Shown here piece by piece: positions 18,604-26,653 of a stretch of 64,000 nucleotides of DNA. This DNA comes from Qipengyuania mesophila. GTDB taxonomy: Bacteria; Pseudomonadota; Alphaproteobacteria; Sphingomonadales; Sphingomonadaceae. Every line of letters begins with the position of its first letter. Positions within the stretch are counted from its first letter, which is position 1. The notes beneath the pieces were generated by a model. The model was not told the origin of the DNA, made no database searches, and saw nothing but the letters and a program-made list of their open reading frames with translations. The stretch is from NCBI RefSeq assembly GCF_019711655.1, contig NZ_JAIGNU010000001.1, positions 901,501-965,500 of the forward strand, written 5' to 3'. A program made the position numbers and the translations under genes.

Positions 18604-19368
18604 CTATTTCTCCCGCAGGGCGAAGTCCACCTGGATATAGACGTCGCTGCGCGTGGTCCCGACCATCATCGAGGGCGAGCCCTGTTCGGGCATGGGCATG
18701 CTGACGGGCGGCGGAGGCGGCGCCACCGCCTGCGTCCGGATCGCCGCGCTTTCGTTCATTGCATCGGCGCCGCGCAACCAGGTCTGGCCCTGCTGCCCCC
18801 CGGCGTCGCGGATGTAGAGCACCCGGCTTACTTCCATTCCCGCGGCTTCGGCATAGACCTCGGCCCGCTTCCGCGCCGCCTTGTAAGCGTCGGCATAGGC
18901 GAGGTTGGCGGTCGCCTCGGGATCGGTCATCGACAGGTTCGGGCCCGACACGATGTTGGCCCCGGCTTCGGTGACCGCGGTCACCGCAGCACCGGCCCTG
19001 GCCGGATCGCGCATCGTCACCTCGACGACGTTGCCGGCCTGGAACTGGCCCTTGCGGTCGCCCCAGTTGATTCGCTGGACGCTGACCGCGCGGGTCTGGA
19101 TGTCCTTTTCCTCGACGCCCAGTTCGCGCAGCGCCACGACGATCTCGGCGATCTTGTCCTGATTGGCCTTGCTCGCTTCCCTGGCCGATCGGGCCCAGGT
19201 TTCGACTCCCGCCTGGAACTGGGCGCGGTCGGGGCGGCTTTCGGCCTGCCCACTGGCGCTGACCGAGAGCAGCGTCTCGCCGTGGTCGACCCCGCGCGCC
19301 TCGTCGGCACGGTCGGTGCAGGCCGCGAGCGCGAGCGGCGCGACGAGAAGGAGATAGACAGGTTTCAT
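18604..19368 (-). CDS. SIMPL (DUF541) domain lipoprotein
   Basis: 254 residues with lipobox LALAAC, Cys16 being the expected lipidated residue. The SIMPL domain (about 30-225) shows LLSVSASGQAESRPDRAQFQAGVE and AYKAARKRAEVYAEAAGME, typical of YggE/BP26-type proteins that assemble into periplasmic or outer-membrane ring oligomers and are linked to oxidative and heat stress in E. coli. The ribosome site GAGGGA and the bases up to one before the ATG form the 3' arm of a long hairpin (19370-19412), suggesting control of initiation. It is followed 10 bases later by the aguB start. Confidence 0.88.
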   Translation of the reverse strand: MKPVYLLLVAPLALAACTDRADEARGVDHGETLLSVSASGQAESRPDRAQFQAGVETWARSAREASKANQDKIAEIVVALRELGVEEKDIQTRAVSVQRINWGDRKGQFQAGNVVEVTMRDPARAGAAVTAVTEAGANIVSGPNLSMTDPEATANLAYADAYKAARKRAEVYAEAAGMEVSRVLYIRDAGGQQGQTWLRGADAMNESAAIRTQAVAPPPPPVSMPMPEQGSPSMMVGTTRSDVYIQVDFALREK

Positions 19369-19369
19369 C

Positions 19370-19412
19370 GAGCATTCCCTCTATGTGATAGTGTTACATC
19401 GAGGGAATGCTC
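19370..19412 (-). promoter_or_regulatory. Hairpin sequestering the SIMPL ribosome-binding site
   Basis: Perfect 12-bp inverted repeat 19370-19381 / 19401-19412 (GAGCATTCCCTC and its complement), one internal mismatch, then four more pairs (ATGT/ACAT, 19396-19399 and 19383-19386) and a 9-base loop. On the minus strand the 3' arm contains GAGGGA at a normal distance from the ATG, and the arm ends one base before that ATG. If transcribed, the RNA hairpin would hide the ribosome site; as DNA it could instead be an operator. Function is inference. Confidence 0.7.
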
Positions 19413-19439
19413 ACCGGGGCATGAACGCTGGCTGACGGA

Positions 19440-20357
19440 TCAGCGCTTGCGGAAGAGCAGCGTCATCCGGTCGGATTCGCCCAGATCGCGCGTGCGCGCG
19501 TCCATGGCATCGTCTCCGCTCAGGCCGGGAGGCATCACCCAGACGCCGCCTTCCCAGTTCGCCGGATCGCGCGGATTGGAATTGATCGTGCTGCTGTCGA
19601 CGAGTTCGAACCCGTGCGCGCGCATCAGCGCGATGACATCCGTTTCGCGCAGATAGCCGTTCCCGCCCAGCGTGTAATCGGCGGGAGCACTCTCCTTGGC
19701 GCGATGCTGGACGATGCCGACCATCCCGTCGGGTTTGAGCAGGCCGCGGATGCGCGAGAGTTCTGTGTACATCGCGCCGGAGCGGAGCAGATTGTGCATC
19801 TCGCGGAAGATCAGCACGCGATCAACCTGGCCCTTCAGTTCCTCCGGCAGGTCCTGCGAGCCATAGACCGCCATCGGCGCGCCGGTCAGGCCCCATCCGG
19901 GCGCGGCTTCGCGGAACTTCCCCGGAAGGCCGCCGAAATAGGTCTCGAACCGCTCTGCGTCGGCGGCGGCGGGATCGGGGGTGAGGCCGATGTAGAGGCC
20001 CTGCGAACCGAGATAGGGGACGAGTACACGCGTGTACCAGCCGCTCGCCGGCATGTAGTCGACCACGGTCTGGCCGGGCTGAACCCGGAAGAAGCCGAGC
20101 GTTTCGGCGGGGTGACGCCACTCGTCGCGTGCCCGGTCCTCGTTGCGGGTCGGGGCGGCAAGCACCTGGTCCATCGACACCGGGGCGACGACGGGCGCCG
20201 CTGCATCGTCGGGTTGGGCCTGTTCGTCGGGTCCCAGGATGACATCGAGAATGCGGCCGAGCACCTGGCGGGTCGAATTGCCCTCCTGCGCGACAGCGGG
20301 TGTTGCCATGGTGGCAAGCGCTGCGCCAGCCAACGCGGCGGTAATCGATCTACGCAT
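19440..20357 (-). CDS. Predicted methyltransferase with signal peptide (COG4798-like)
   Basis: 305 residues from the ATG at 20357, with GGGGAGAAATCA before it. Residues 1-24 (MRRSITAALAGAALATMA, then TPAVA) form a clean Sec signal peptide. The mature part has DEWRHPAETLGFFRVQPGQTVVDYMPASGWYTRVL, which matches the SAM-binding strand-loop of a predicted class I methyltransferase family found in alphaproteobacteria, and later RIRGLLKPDGMVGIVQHR. An exported SAM enzyme is puzzling because SAM is cytosolic. The protein may bind another nucleotide-like ligand or be a non-catalytic relative. It is monocistronic on the minus strand, divergent from msrA. Confidence 0.8.
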   Translation of the reverse strand: MRRSITAALAGAALATMATPAVAQEGNSTRQVLGRILDVILGPDEQAQPDDAAAPVVAPVSMDQVLAAPTRNEDRARDEWRHPAETLGFFRVQPGQTVVDYMPASGWYTRVLVPYLGSQGLYIGLTPDPAAADAERFETYFGGLPGKFREAAPGWGLTGAPMAVYGSQDLPEELKGQVDRVLIFREMHNLLRSGAMYTELSRIRGLLKPDGMVGIVQHRAKESAPADYTLGGNGYLRETDVIALMRAHGFELVDSSTINSNPRDPANWEGGVWVMPPGLSGDDAMDARTRDLGESDRMTLLFRKR

Positions 20358-20460
20358 TGATTTCTCCCCTGTTTGTACCCTGACAGCAATAGTTGCGCGG
20401 GCACGCATGACAAGGACGAAGCGGCTCCCTATCTGTTCCGCGCAAAGGAGATCGAGTGAC

Positions 20461-20997
20461 ATGGCTAAACAGCAGGCGATCGTTGCCGGCGGGTGCTTCT
20501 GGTGCACCGAGGCGGTGATGAAGGACGTGATCGGCGTCGACGGCGTCGAGAGCGGCTATATCGGCGGGCACAAGGCGCACCCGACCTACAAGGAGGTCTG
20601 CACCGGCGACACCGGCCATGCTGAGGGCGTGCGCGTGACCTTCGACGACGAGCGGATCAGCCTCGCCCAGCTCTACGACGTCTTCATGGGCACGCACGAT
20701 CCGACCCAGTTGAACCGGCAGGGCAACGACGTCGGCACGCAATACCGCAGCGCGATCTTCCCGCTCGAAGGGCAGGAAGCGGAGGCGAAGGCCGCCATCG
20801 CGCGCTGGAACGACGAGCATCCGGGTCAGGAAGCGGTGACCACCGTCGAAACCGGCGAATGGTATCCGGCCGAGGATTACCACCAGGAGTATTGGGAAGG
20901 CGAAGGCCAGCGCAATCCCTACTGCCTCGCGGTCATCCCTCCCAAGCTGATGAAGCTGCGCAAGAGCTTCCAGAAATACCTCAAGGACGACGCCTGA
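20461..20997 (+). CDS. msrA: Peptide-methionine (S)-S-oxide reductase MsrA
   Basis: 178 residues. The catalytic Cys12 lies in GGCFWCTEAV, and GVxxVxSGYIGG, GHAEGVRVTFDD and HDPTQLNRQGNDVGTQYRS are conserved MsrA blocks. It reduces the S-epimer of methionine sulfoxide in proteins using thioredoxin. There is no signal peptide, so it acts in the cytosol. A ribosome site AAGGAGAT precedes the ATG. The R-epimer enzyme MsrB is encoded separately at 37035-37436. Confidence 0.97.
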   Translation: MAKQQAIVAGGCFWCTEAVMKDVIGVDGVESGYIGGHKAHPTYKEVCTGDTGHAEGVRVTFDDERISLAQLYDVFMGTHDPTQLNRQGNDVGTQYRSAIFPLEGQEAEAKAAIARWNDEHPGQEAVTTVETGEWYPAEDYHQEYWEGEGQRNPYCLAVIPPKLMKLRKSFQKYLKDDA

Positions 20998-21038
20998 TTC
21001 GGCTTCCGCCGGTGCAGGAGAGGGGAAGGATTTCCCCT

Positions 21039-21060
21039 CGACAGTCCATGCACATGGACC
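21039..21060. repeat. Palindromic element after msrA
   Basis: In the 218-base gap 20998-21215, GTCCATG (21045-21051) and CATGGAC (21054-21060) form a 7-bp inverted repeat around CA. The 16-mer starting at 21039 (CGACAGTCCATGCACA) recurs with one extra G at 39850 after dnaA. It has no T tract, so terminator status is doubtful. The rest of the gap shows nothing I can name. Confidence 0.35.
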
Positions 21061-21215
21061 GCCTGTTACACGGTCCATTGCGAAAAAAGAGCCGGGCCCG
21101 CACGCAACCTCCTGATGGAGAGGCAGCGGGTGTGCGGATCGACCATGCGGCATGGCGCAAATATCGCACGGCGGTGCCATTGTAGGAAAGCGCGTGCTCT
21201 GCAATTCTCGCGCGC

Positions 21216-22046
21216 ATGCCGGGAGCACACCGCAAGGCCTTCACATCCGACCATGTCGTCCATGGCGACGGCAGGGTCGAGTTCGCCTGTTCGCAGGACA
21301 CGCAGGCCTGGCCGTGGACGGCGATCGGCCCGCACCATCCCGGCGCGATCCAGGCGGCGAGCTACTGGCTGAGCGTCGAAAGCGCCATGGCGCTGGGCGG
21401 CTGGGACCCGGACAAATGGTCCGCGCTGACCTGGACCCGCTGGGCCTGTGGCGATCCGGGGGTCGGCCGCATGGCGAGGGGGCGTTACGAGCGCGTGCGG
21501 ATCGAGGGGAAGGAAAGCTTCTCGGTCCATCTCTTCGATGCAGAGGATGCGCTCGTCTGTCGCCTCGACGGGCGCGGCGTGGTGTTCCGCACGCGCGATT
21601 TCGAAAAGTGGCGCAGCGAGGCGAAGGGGGCGTCGGCTAAGATCGCGTCGGCCAACTTTGACTATGCCGATCCCGAAGTGCTCGGCCTCGACGACGGCGA
21701 ATTCGCCTTCCTCGGCCCACTCGACGGAGCCCGGGCGACCGGCCTGCTCGATGCCGAGAACGCCATGCCACCCGCCCATCCCTGGCTCGACGGTTCGGGC
21801 GACCATGTGAACTCGGCGCACCTTGCCGAGGTCGCCCGGCAGTTCGTCAGCCTGCTGCGCGGCGGCGCCCCCTTCCGCGTGACCAAGGCCGAGATGCGCT
21901 TCGATCGCTATGTCGAACTGGGCGTGCCGTTCGAGATCGAACGGACAGGTGGCGAGAACGACTTCGTCTCGATGCAATTGCGTCAGTCTGGCCGAGACTG
22001 CACGCGGATCGACTATCGAATAGAACCAAGACCGCCAAATAGTTGA
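21216..22046 (+). CDS. Hypothetical protein, possibly hotdog-fold
   Basis: 276 residues with no signal peptide or membrane segment. I do not recognise the family. The N-terminal part has VEFACSQDTQAWPWTAIGPHHPGAIQAAS, the middle is Asp/Glu-rich, and the C-terminus (about 215-276) has FRVTKAEMRFDRYVELGVPFEIER and FVSMQLRQSGRDCTRIDY. That beta-rich tail looks like the end of acyl-dehydratase or thioesterase hotdog domains, but this is only a visual impression. It is a free-standing gene downstream of msrA after a 218-base gap. Confidence 0.65.
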   Translation: MPGAHRKAFTSDHVVHGDGRVEFACSQDTQAWPWTAIGPHHPGAIQAASYWLSVESAMALGGWDPDKWSALTWTRWACGDPGVGRMARGRYERVRIEGKESFSVHLFDAEDALVCRLDGRGVVFRTRDFEKWRSEAKGASAKIASANFDYADPEVLGLDDGEFAFLGPLDGARATGLLDAENAMPPAHPWLDGSGDHVNSAHLAEVARQFVSLLRGGAPFRVTKAEMRFDRYVELGVPFEIERTGGENDFVSMQLRQSGRDCTRIDYRIEPRPPNS

Positions 22047-22120
22047 AGTCGGTCCGGAAAAATGGCTTGTAATCGCGGCCCTACTTGTCAAGAACAGAAG
22101 TTCAAACGGGGGGTCGTTCC

Positions 22121-23638
22121 ATGAAAATCATCTTTGCCGCCGCACTGCTGTGGGCAAGTTCGCTATCTGCACAGGAAACCGCGGAAGCGGAACAGTTCTA
22201 TGACGCGGAATCGAAGAGTGGCGAGGAGTTGAAGGCGAAGGTCGGGGACAAGGACGATCCCTGGCTCGAACGACCCTGCGAGCTCGGCGTGCCACTATTC
22301 GGAGAGCTGGCAAGGCGCTTGCCCGAAAACCCGTTCTTCATTCGTGGTGAACTCTTGTCGGGCGCGTTCTGCGACGATGTCGAGGGCGAATACGAAGCAG
22401 GGCTCGTCAAGCTCAAGCAGCTAGAAAACCACTGGCCCGAGAACGACTTCAGCAATCTCGGCTTCTATTTCGCATTCCGCTCCAATGATGCGACCGAATA
22501 TCTTTCGCGCCTGCGCGCGCTCGACGACAAGCAACTCAGCGAGTTCGATCCAGAACGATTCTGGCAGGGCGCGAGGATGATCAACACTCAGGGCGCGAGT
22601 GACGCCTTCGACGACCTGATGCTCGAATGGATCGACAGCCGTCGCTTGAGCATTCTCCCCGCCGACCTTCAAGGTGGGGTGTCGAGAAACGCGCTTGAGG
22701 CAGCGATCAGACAGGGTCGTACCGATATGGCCCCGCAGCTGCTGGCGACGATCCGATATCCGTCGACTTACGTCGACCTCCTCGCCAGCCGCAAGTACGA
22801 ACCGGTCTGGCCGCTCGTGGCCGAACGCGCCGGCCCTCATCTCGACCGGATCACCGACGAATATGCATTCTGGGCGCTGGGCCGGCTGGAAAACCATTCC
22901 GAGGATCGCGACCGCTTCTCCGACGCGGCGCATGCCCTGCACTTTGCCGGCCGGTTCGAGGAAGCGATCGCGCTCGCCCAGCAATGGCGAGAGCGCGAAG
23001 GGGCCATGGAGTCGATCGAAGAAGGGGACGGCTGGGCCCTGAACATCGAAGCCTACGCGAACGACGCGCTTGGTCGCCGCAAGAAGGCAGACGCGATATT
23101 CGACCAACTCGCCGAGCTCGATCCCGAAGAGCATCCGTGGGTGGTCAATTTCGTGATCAATCGCGCCTCACGCCTGGTCGGGCAGGAACGGTGGGAGGAA
23201 GGGCTCGAGGCTGCCGGGCTGGCCCGCACAGTCGCGGCGAAGTGGGGATCCCCCTATGCCCGCATGATCGTGGCACGCGATCATGTCTGCGCCCTGATGG
23301 CCCTTGGCCGGAGCGATGAGATCGCCCCCGACCTCGCCTATCTGCGCGAGAACGCGGCAGAGTTCTACCCGCTCGCCGCACAAGCCCTGCAATGTGCCGG
23401 CGCGCCAGGCGAAGCGACCGCGTTGCTTCTCGAAGGCATCCGCGACGAGCGGTACCGCGCGGGGGTGGTCAGTGCCCTGCAACCGAGCGCCTTCGACTTG
23501 TTCTATACACCCTCGCAGCTGCCGGAGCAGCGGGACCTGCTCGACACGAGTGCCGAACTGAGAGCCGCCTTCGAACGATATGCACGGCTCGTGCCCGAGG
23601 AATTCATCCCGACGGCTTCGATCCGCGCCAAACGCTGA
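22121..23638 (+). CDS. Secreted TPR-like hypothetical protein
   Basis: 505 residues. Signal peptide MKIIFAAALLWASSLSA then QET; the ATG at 22121 is set by it. The mature protein is almost wholly helical, with repeated alanine/leucine helix pairs such as AAHALHFAGRFEEAIALAQQWRERE, NDALGRRKKADAIFDQLAELDPEEHPW and EGLEAAGLARTVAAKWGSPYARM, which read as degenerate tetratricopeptide repeats. No catalytic motif is seen. It is probably a periplasmic scaffold or binding protein. The stop touches the rsmB stop on the opposite strand (23638/23639). Confidence 0.75.
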   Translation: MKIIFAAALLWASSLSAQETAEAEQFYDAESKSGEELKAKVGDKDDPWLERPCELGVPLFGELARRLPENPFFIRGELLSGAFCDDVEGEYEAGLVKLKQLENHWPENDFSNLGFYFAFRSNDATEYLSRLRALDDKQLSEFDPERFWQGARMINTQGASDAFDDLMLEWIDSRRLSILPADLQGGVSRNALEAAIRQGRTDMAPQLLATIRYPSTYVDLLASRKYEPVWPLVAERAGPHLDRITDEYAFWALGRLENHSEDRDRFSDAAHALHFAGRFEEAIALAQQWREREGAMESIEEGDGWALNIEAYANDALGRRKKADAIFDQLAELDPEEHPWVVNFVINRASRLVGQERWEEGLEAAGLARTVAAKWGSPYARMIVARDHVCALMALGRSDEIAPDLAYLRENAAEFYPLAAQALQCAGAPGEATALLLEGIRDERYRAGVVSALQPSAFDLFYTPSQLPEQRDLLDTSAELRAAFERYARLVPEEFIPTASIRAKR

Positions 23639-24886
23639 TTATCCGGCTGCGGGCTCCTTCTTCCAGCGCGCGATGAAGAAGCCGTCGAGCCCACCCGGTT
23701 CGGCGAGCATGCCGGGGTCGGTGCGCAGCCAGCCCTCGGGCGTGGGGGCGAGGCCCTGCGGCAGTTCGCCGGGCAGGACCGGCGCGACGGGAAGCTCGAT
23801 GGCAGCGGCCTGGTCCTCGCCCTCTTCGCGCTCCAGCGAGCAGGTGGCGTAGACCAGGGTCCCGCCGGGCTTCAGCCAACCAGCCGCGCGTTCAAGCAGC
23901 GCCGCCTGCAGCTCGGCCATGTCCTCTATCTGGCGCGCGCCGATGCGGTGGAGCACGTCGGGATGGCGGCGTGCGGTGCCCGTGGCGGTACAGGGCGCGT
24001 CGAGCAGGATCGCATCGAACTGGTGTTTCGGCTCCCATTTGAGAGCGTCGGCGCGGACCGTTCCGGCCTTCAATCCTGTACGTTTGAGATTGGCCTTGAG
24101 CAGGTCGAGGCGGCGCTTGGAAATGTCGAGCGCGGTGACTTGCCAGCCCTGCGCAGCCAATTGCAGCGTCTTGCCGCCGGGCGCGGCGCAGAGGTCGAGC
24201 ACGTGGCGTCCCTCGCCTGGTCCCAGCAGGCGCGCGGGCAGCGAAGCCGCGAGATCCTGTACCCACCAAGCACCCTCGACGAATCCCGGCAGCGTCTCGA
24301 CATTCGCGCCGCGCGGCAGGCGCAGGTGGCCTTGCATCAGGCTATCGGCGGAGAGCTGGACCTGCCAGTGCTCGGTTTCGGACGGGTCGCGGAGCGTGAG
24401 ATCGAGCGGCGGCGGTTCGGCGAGGCCCGCGGCGATCACCGGAGCATGACCGCCCCAGCGCGCCGCGACCTCGGCCGGCAGGTTCGGCACCTCGGGCAGC
24501 GCAACCTCGCGCTTCGTCAGTGTCGAGAACACGCCATGCGCAAGTCTGCGCGGACCACCCGCGAGCAGGTCGAGCCCGGTCGCAACCACCGCATGCGGCG
24601 GCGTGCCGAGGCGCAGCCATTGCGCCAGCATCATCCGCAGTACCTGCCGCGCCTTGGCATCGGCGGGCAGCGGCTTCCTCGTCGCGCTATCGATCAGTGC
24701 ATCGAGATCGACCAGCCAGCGCAATACCTCGCTGGCGATGGCGCGGGCGAGCGCCTTGTCCTCGAACTTGCGCACGTCCTTGGTCGCACCGGCGAAGCCG
24801 ATGTCGAGCGTCTCGCCGCGGCGGAGGACCGCATCGAGCAGGCGCAGCGCCGCCCGGCGCGCGTGGATACCTTGGGGTTGGGCCAT
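23639..24886 (-). CDS. rsmB: RsmB/NOP-family 16S rRNA m5C methyltransferase
   Basis: 415 residues. An N-terminal NusB-like helical domain (about 1-140; ARRAALRLLDAVLRRGETL, RAIASEVLRWL) is followed by the SAM domain with VLDLCAAPGGKTLQLAAQG, DISKRRLDLLKANLKR, the DAPCTATGTARRHPD motif IV and the catalytic TCSLEREEGEDQ motif VI. Both Cys of the m5C mechanism are present. The expected target is C967 of 16S rRNA, by homology with E. coli RsmB. It lies divergent from the small SDHAF4 gene 57 bases away. Confidence 0.93.
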   Translation of the reverse strand: MAQPQGIHARRAALRLLDAVLRRGETLDIGFAGATKDVRKFEDKALARAIASEVLRWLVDLDALIDSATRKPLPADAKARQVLRMMLAQWLRLGTPPHAVVATGLDLLAGGPRRLAHGVFSTLTKREVALPEVPNLPAEVAARWGGHAPVIAAGLAEPPPLDLTLRDPSETEHWQVQLSADSLMQGHLRLPRGANVETLPGFVEGAWWVQDLAASLPARLLGPGEGRHVLDLCAAPGGKTLQLAAQGWQVTALDISKRRLDLLKANLKRTGLKAGTVRADALKWEPKHQFDAILLDAPCTATGTARRHPDVLHRIGARQIEDMAELQAALLERAAGWLKPGGTLVYATCSLEREEGEDQAAAIELPVAPVLPGELPQGLAPTPEGWLRTDPGMLAEPGGLDGFFIARWKKEPAAG

Positions 24887-24943
24887 TGGCCGCGCGCCTT
24901 ACCCGCCCTTGCGCAAAGCCGCCAGCGCCATCATCTTGGCTGC

Positions 24944-25102
24944 ATGACCGAGCGCGCGACCAAACGCCCCCAGGGCTTCGACAAGCCTTCGCATTGGACC
25001 AACGATCCTCCGCCCGAGCCGAGGAAGAGCGAGGACGAGGAAGAACTCAGCCCGACCCGCTACGGCGACTGGGTGAGGGACGGCATCGCGGTGGATTTCT
25101 AG
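24944..25102 (+). CDS. SDHAF4-like succinate dehydrogenase assembly factor (DUF1674)
   Basis: 52 residues, MTERATKRPQGFDKPSHW with the diagnostic C-terminus PTRYGDWVRDGIAVDF. This signature is the DUF1674/SDHAF4 motif. The eukaryotic member binds flavinated SdhA and promotes complex II assembly, and alphaproteobacteria are the source lineage of that family. Many longer frames overlap this locus, but only this one has the family motif. No sdh genes are nearby in the window. Confidence 0.88.
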   Translation: MTERATKRPQGFDKPSHWTNDPPPEPRKSEDEEELSPTRYGDWVRDGIAVDF

Positions 25103-25134
25103 GCGAGTCCTGTTTGCGCCCTCAAACGCCGGGC

Positions 25135-25152
25135 GCCGCACATCCGTGCGGC
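25135..25152. terminator. GC-rich hairpin between convergent genes
   Basis: GCCGCAC (25135-25141) and GTGCGGC (25146-25152) form a perfect 7-bp stem with a 4-base loop, in the gap between the SDHAF4 stop (25102) and the P450 stop (25215). No T run follows on either strand, so it may act in 3'-end protection or bidirectional termination; this is inference. Confidence 0.4.
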
Positions 25153-25214
25153 TTGGCTTCCTCGCATAGGCTCGGGCGACCGGTCGGCCTTGCCTCACCT
25201 TCGGTTCGGTCTTT

Positions 25215-26615
25215 CTAGAGCGGCTTGAGCGCGATCTTCAGCCCGTCCCTGGGCTTGGGGATCGGCCAGGCCTGCCATTCGGGATCGCCGTCGACCAGCT
25301 CGACCCGGTAGCGCGGCAGGAGCTGCGCCATCAGGATCTTCACCTGCATGTAGGCGAAGTGCAGGCCGAGGCACATATGCGCGCCGCCGCCGAAAGGGAC
25401 CCAGGCGTATTTGTGCCGCGCCTTCACCTTGTCGGGGGTGAAGCGCAGCGGATCGAACTTTTCGGGCTCGTCCCAATATTCGTCGCTGTGGTGGGTCCAG
25501 TGGATGTTGATGCCGACCGGCGTGCCCGCGGGAATCCGATAGCCGCCGAATTCGAAATCGCGCAGCGCGCGGCGCGGCATCGAGGGCACCGGCGGGATGA
25601 AGCGCAAGGCCTCCTTGAAAGCCATTTCGGTGAGCTCGAGCTTGCCGAGGTCCTCATAGGCGAGATCGCGCGGCTTGCCCTGTGAATCGGCGCCGCCGGT
25701 GACCGCGTCGACCTCGTCGCGCAGCCTTTCCTGCCACTCGGGATGCTTGGCGAGCAGCCACAGCAGCGAGGTGGCGGAGGAGGTGATGGTGTCGTGCGCC
25801 GCCATCATCAGGAAGTTCATGTGATCGACCACCTCGTCGACCGGCATCAGGCTACCGTCGTCATATTCGGCGGTGGCGAACTGGCTGAACATGTCCTGCC
25901 CGCCGCCCTCGGCGCGGCGGCGATGCGTTTCCTGCGTGAAATAGTCGACCAGGAAGGCGCGCCCGTCGACGCCCTTTTTCATCTGGGTGAAGGGCAGCGG
26001 CTTGCGCACCGGGGCGACGCTGGCCTGGACCATGTCGACGAAGGCGCGGTTGATCTTGTCCGCCTCGGGCCCCCAGGGGATGCCGATGAAACTGTCCGCG
26101 GCGAGGTCGAGCGTCAGTGCCTTGATCGCCGGATAGAAGCGCATCTCGCCCGCGCCCCATTGCTCGACCTGCCGGGCGATCCCGCGGTTGAGCGCGTCGG
26201 CATAGTGCCGCATCGGGCCCGGCTTGAAGGCGATCGACAGCGCGCGGCGGTCGGCGCGGTGATGGTCGAAATCCATCAGCATCAGCCCGCGCGGGAAGAG
26301 CTGGTCGAGGATCGGCCCCCAGCCCTGTTCGGAGGAGAACAGCTTCTCGCGGTCGAACAGCACGAGCTCGTTGGCATCGGCGCCGATCAGGGCGACGTTC
26401 CAGCCGCCGAAGGCCCGGTTCTTGTAGACCTTGCCGTATTTCTCGACCATCGCCCTGGCCATGCCATGCGGATCGGCGAGCATCCTGAAAGTGTTGCCGA
26501 CCAGCGGCCAGCCCTTCTCGCCCGGGATATGCGCCAGCGCATCCGCGTCGGGATTGCCCTCGGTCCAGTGGGTGGGCAAGGTTTCGGTCGGCTGGTGGGC
26601 GGCAAGCGTGGCCAT
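25215..26615 (-). CDS. Cytochrome P450
   Basis: 466 residues. The proline-rich hinge [13 protein letters not shown] is near the N-terminus. The I-helix oxygen-activation motif AAHDT is at 272-276, ExxR is Glu335-Arg338, and the heme loop [10 protein letters not shown] has ligand Cys415. No membrane anchor is present, so it is soluble and needs ferredoxin or another electron donor, which is not encoded here. Substrate is unknown; the PxxGN start and [12 protein letters not shown] resemble class E-type or CYP26/120-like P450s more than P450cam. The ATG at 26615 has AGGAG, and a perfect palindrome sits 16 bases upstream. It follows ferrochelatase on the same strand after 38 bases. Confidence 0.93.
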   Translation of the reverse strand: MATLAAHQPTETLPTHWTEGNPDADALAHIPGEKGWPLVGNTFRMLADPHGMARAMVEKYGKVYKNRAFGGWNVALIGADANELVLFDREKLFSSEQGWGPILDQLFPRGLMLMDFDHHRADRRALSIAFKPGPMRHYADALNRGIARQVEQWGAGEMRFYPAIKALTLDLAADSFIGIPWGPEADKINRAFVDMVQASVAPVRKPLPFTQMKKGVDGRAFLVDYFTQETHRRRAEGGGQDMFSQFATAEYDDGSLMPVDEVVDHMNFLMMAAHDTITSSATSLLWLLAKHPEWQERLRDEVDAVTGGADSQGKPRDLAYEDLGKLELTEMAFKEALRFIPPVPSMPRRALRDFEFGGYRIPAGTPVGINIHWTHHSDEYWDEPEKFDPLRFTPDKVKARHKYAWVPFGGGAHMCLGLHFAYMQVKILMAQLLPRYRVELVDGDPEWQAWPIPKPRDGLKIALKPL

Positions 26616-26630
26616 CGGTAGCTCCTGACA

Positions 26631-26648
26631 ACTTACCGCAGTGTAAGT
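26631..26648 (-). promoter_or_regulatory. Candidate TetR-type operator before the P450 gene
   Basis: ACTTAC-CGCAGT-GTAAGT is a perfect inverted repeat with 6-bp arms and a 6-base centre, 16 bases before the P450 ATG and just upstream of its ribosome site. The size and sequence style resemble TetR/AcrR-family operators. It fills nearly half of the 38-base gap after hemH. No TetR gene is in the window, so the regulator would act in trans. Confidence 0.55.
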
Positions 26649-26653
26649 AATTC

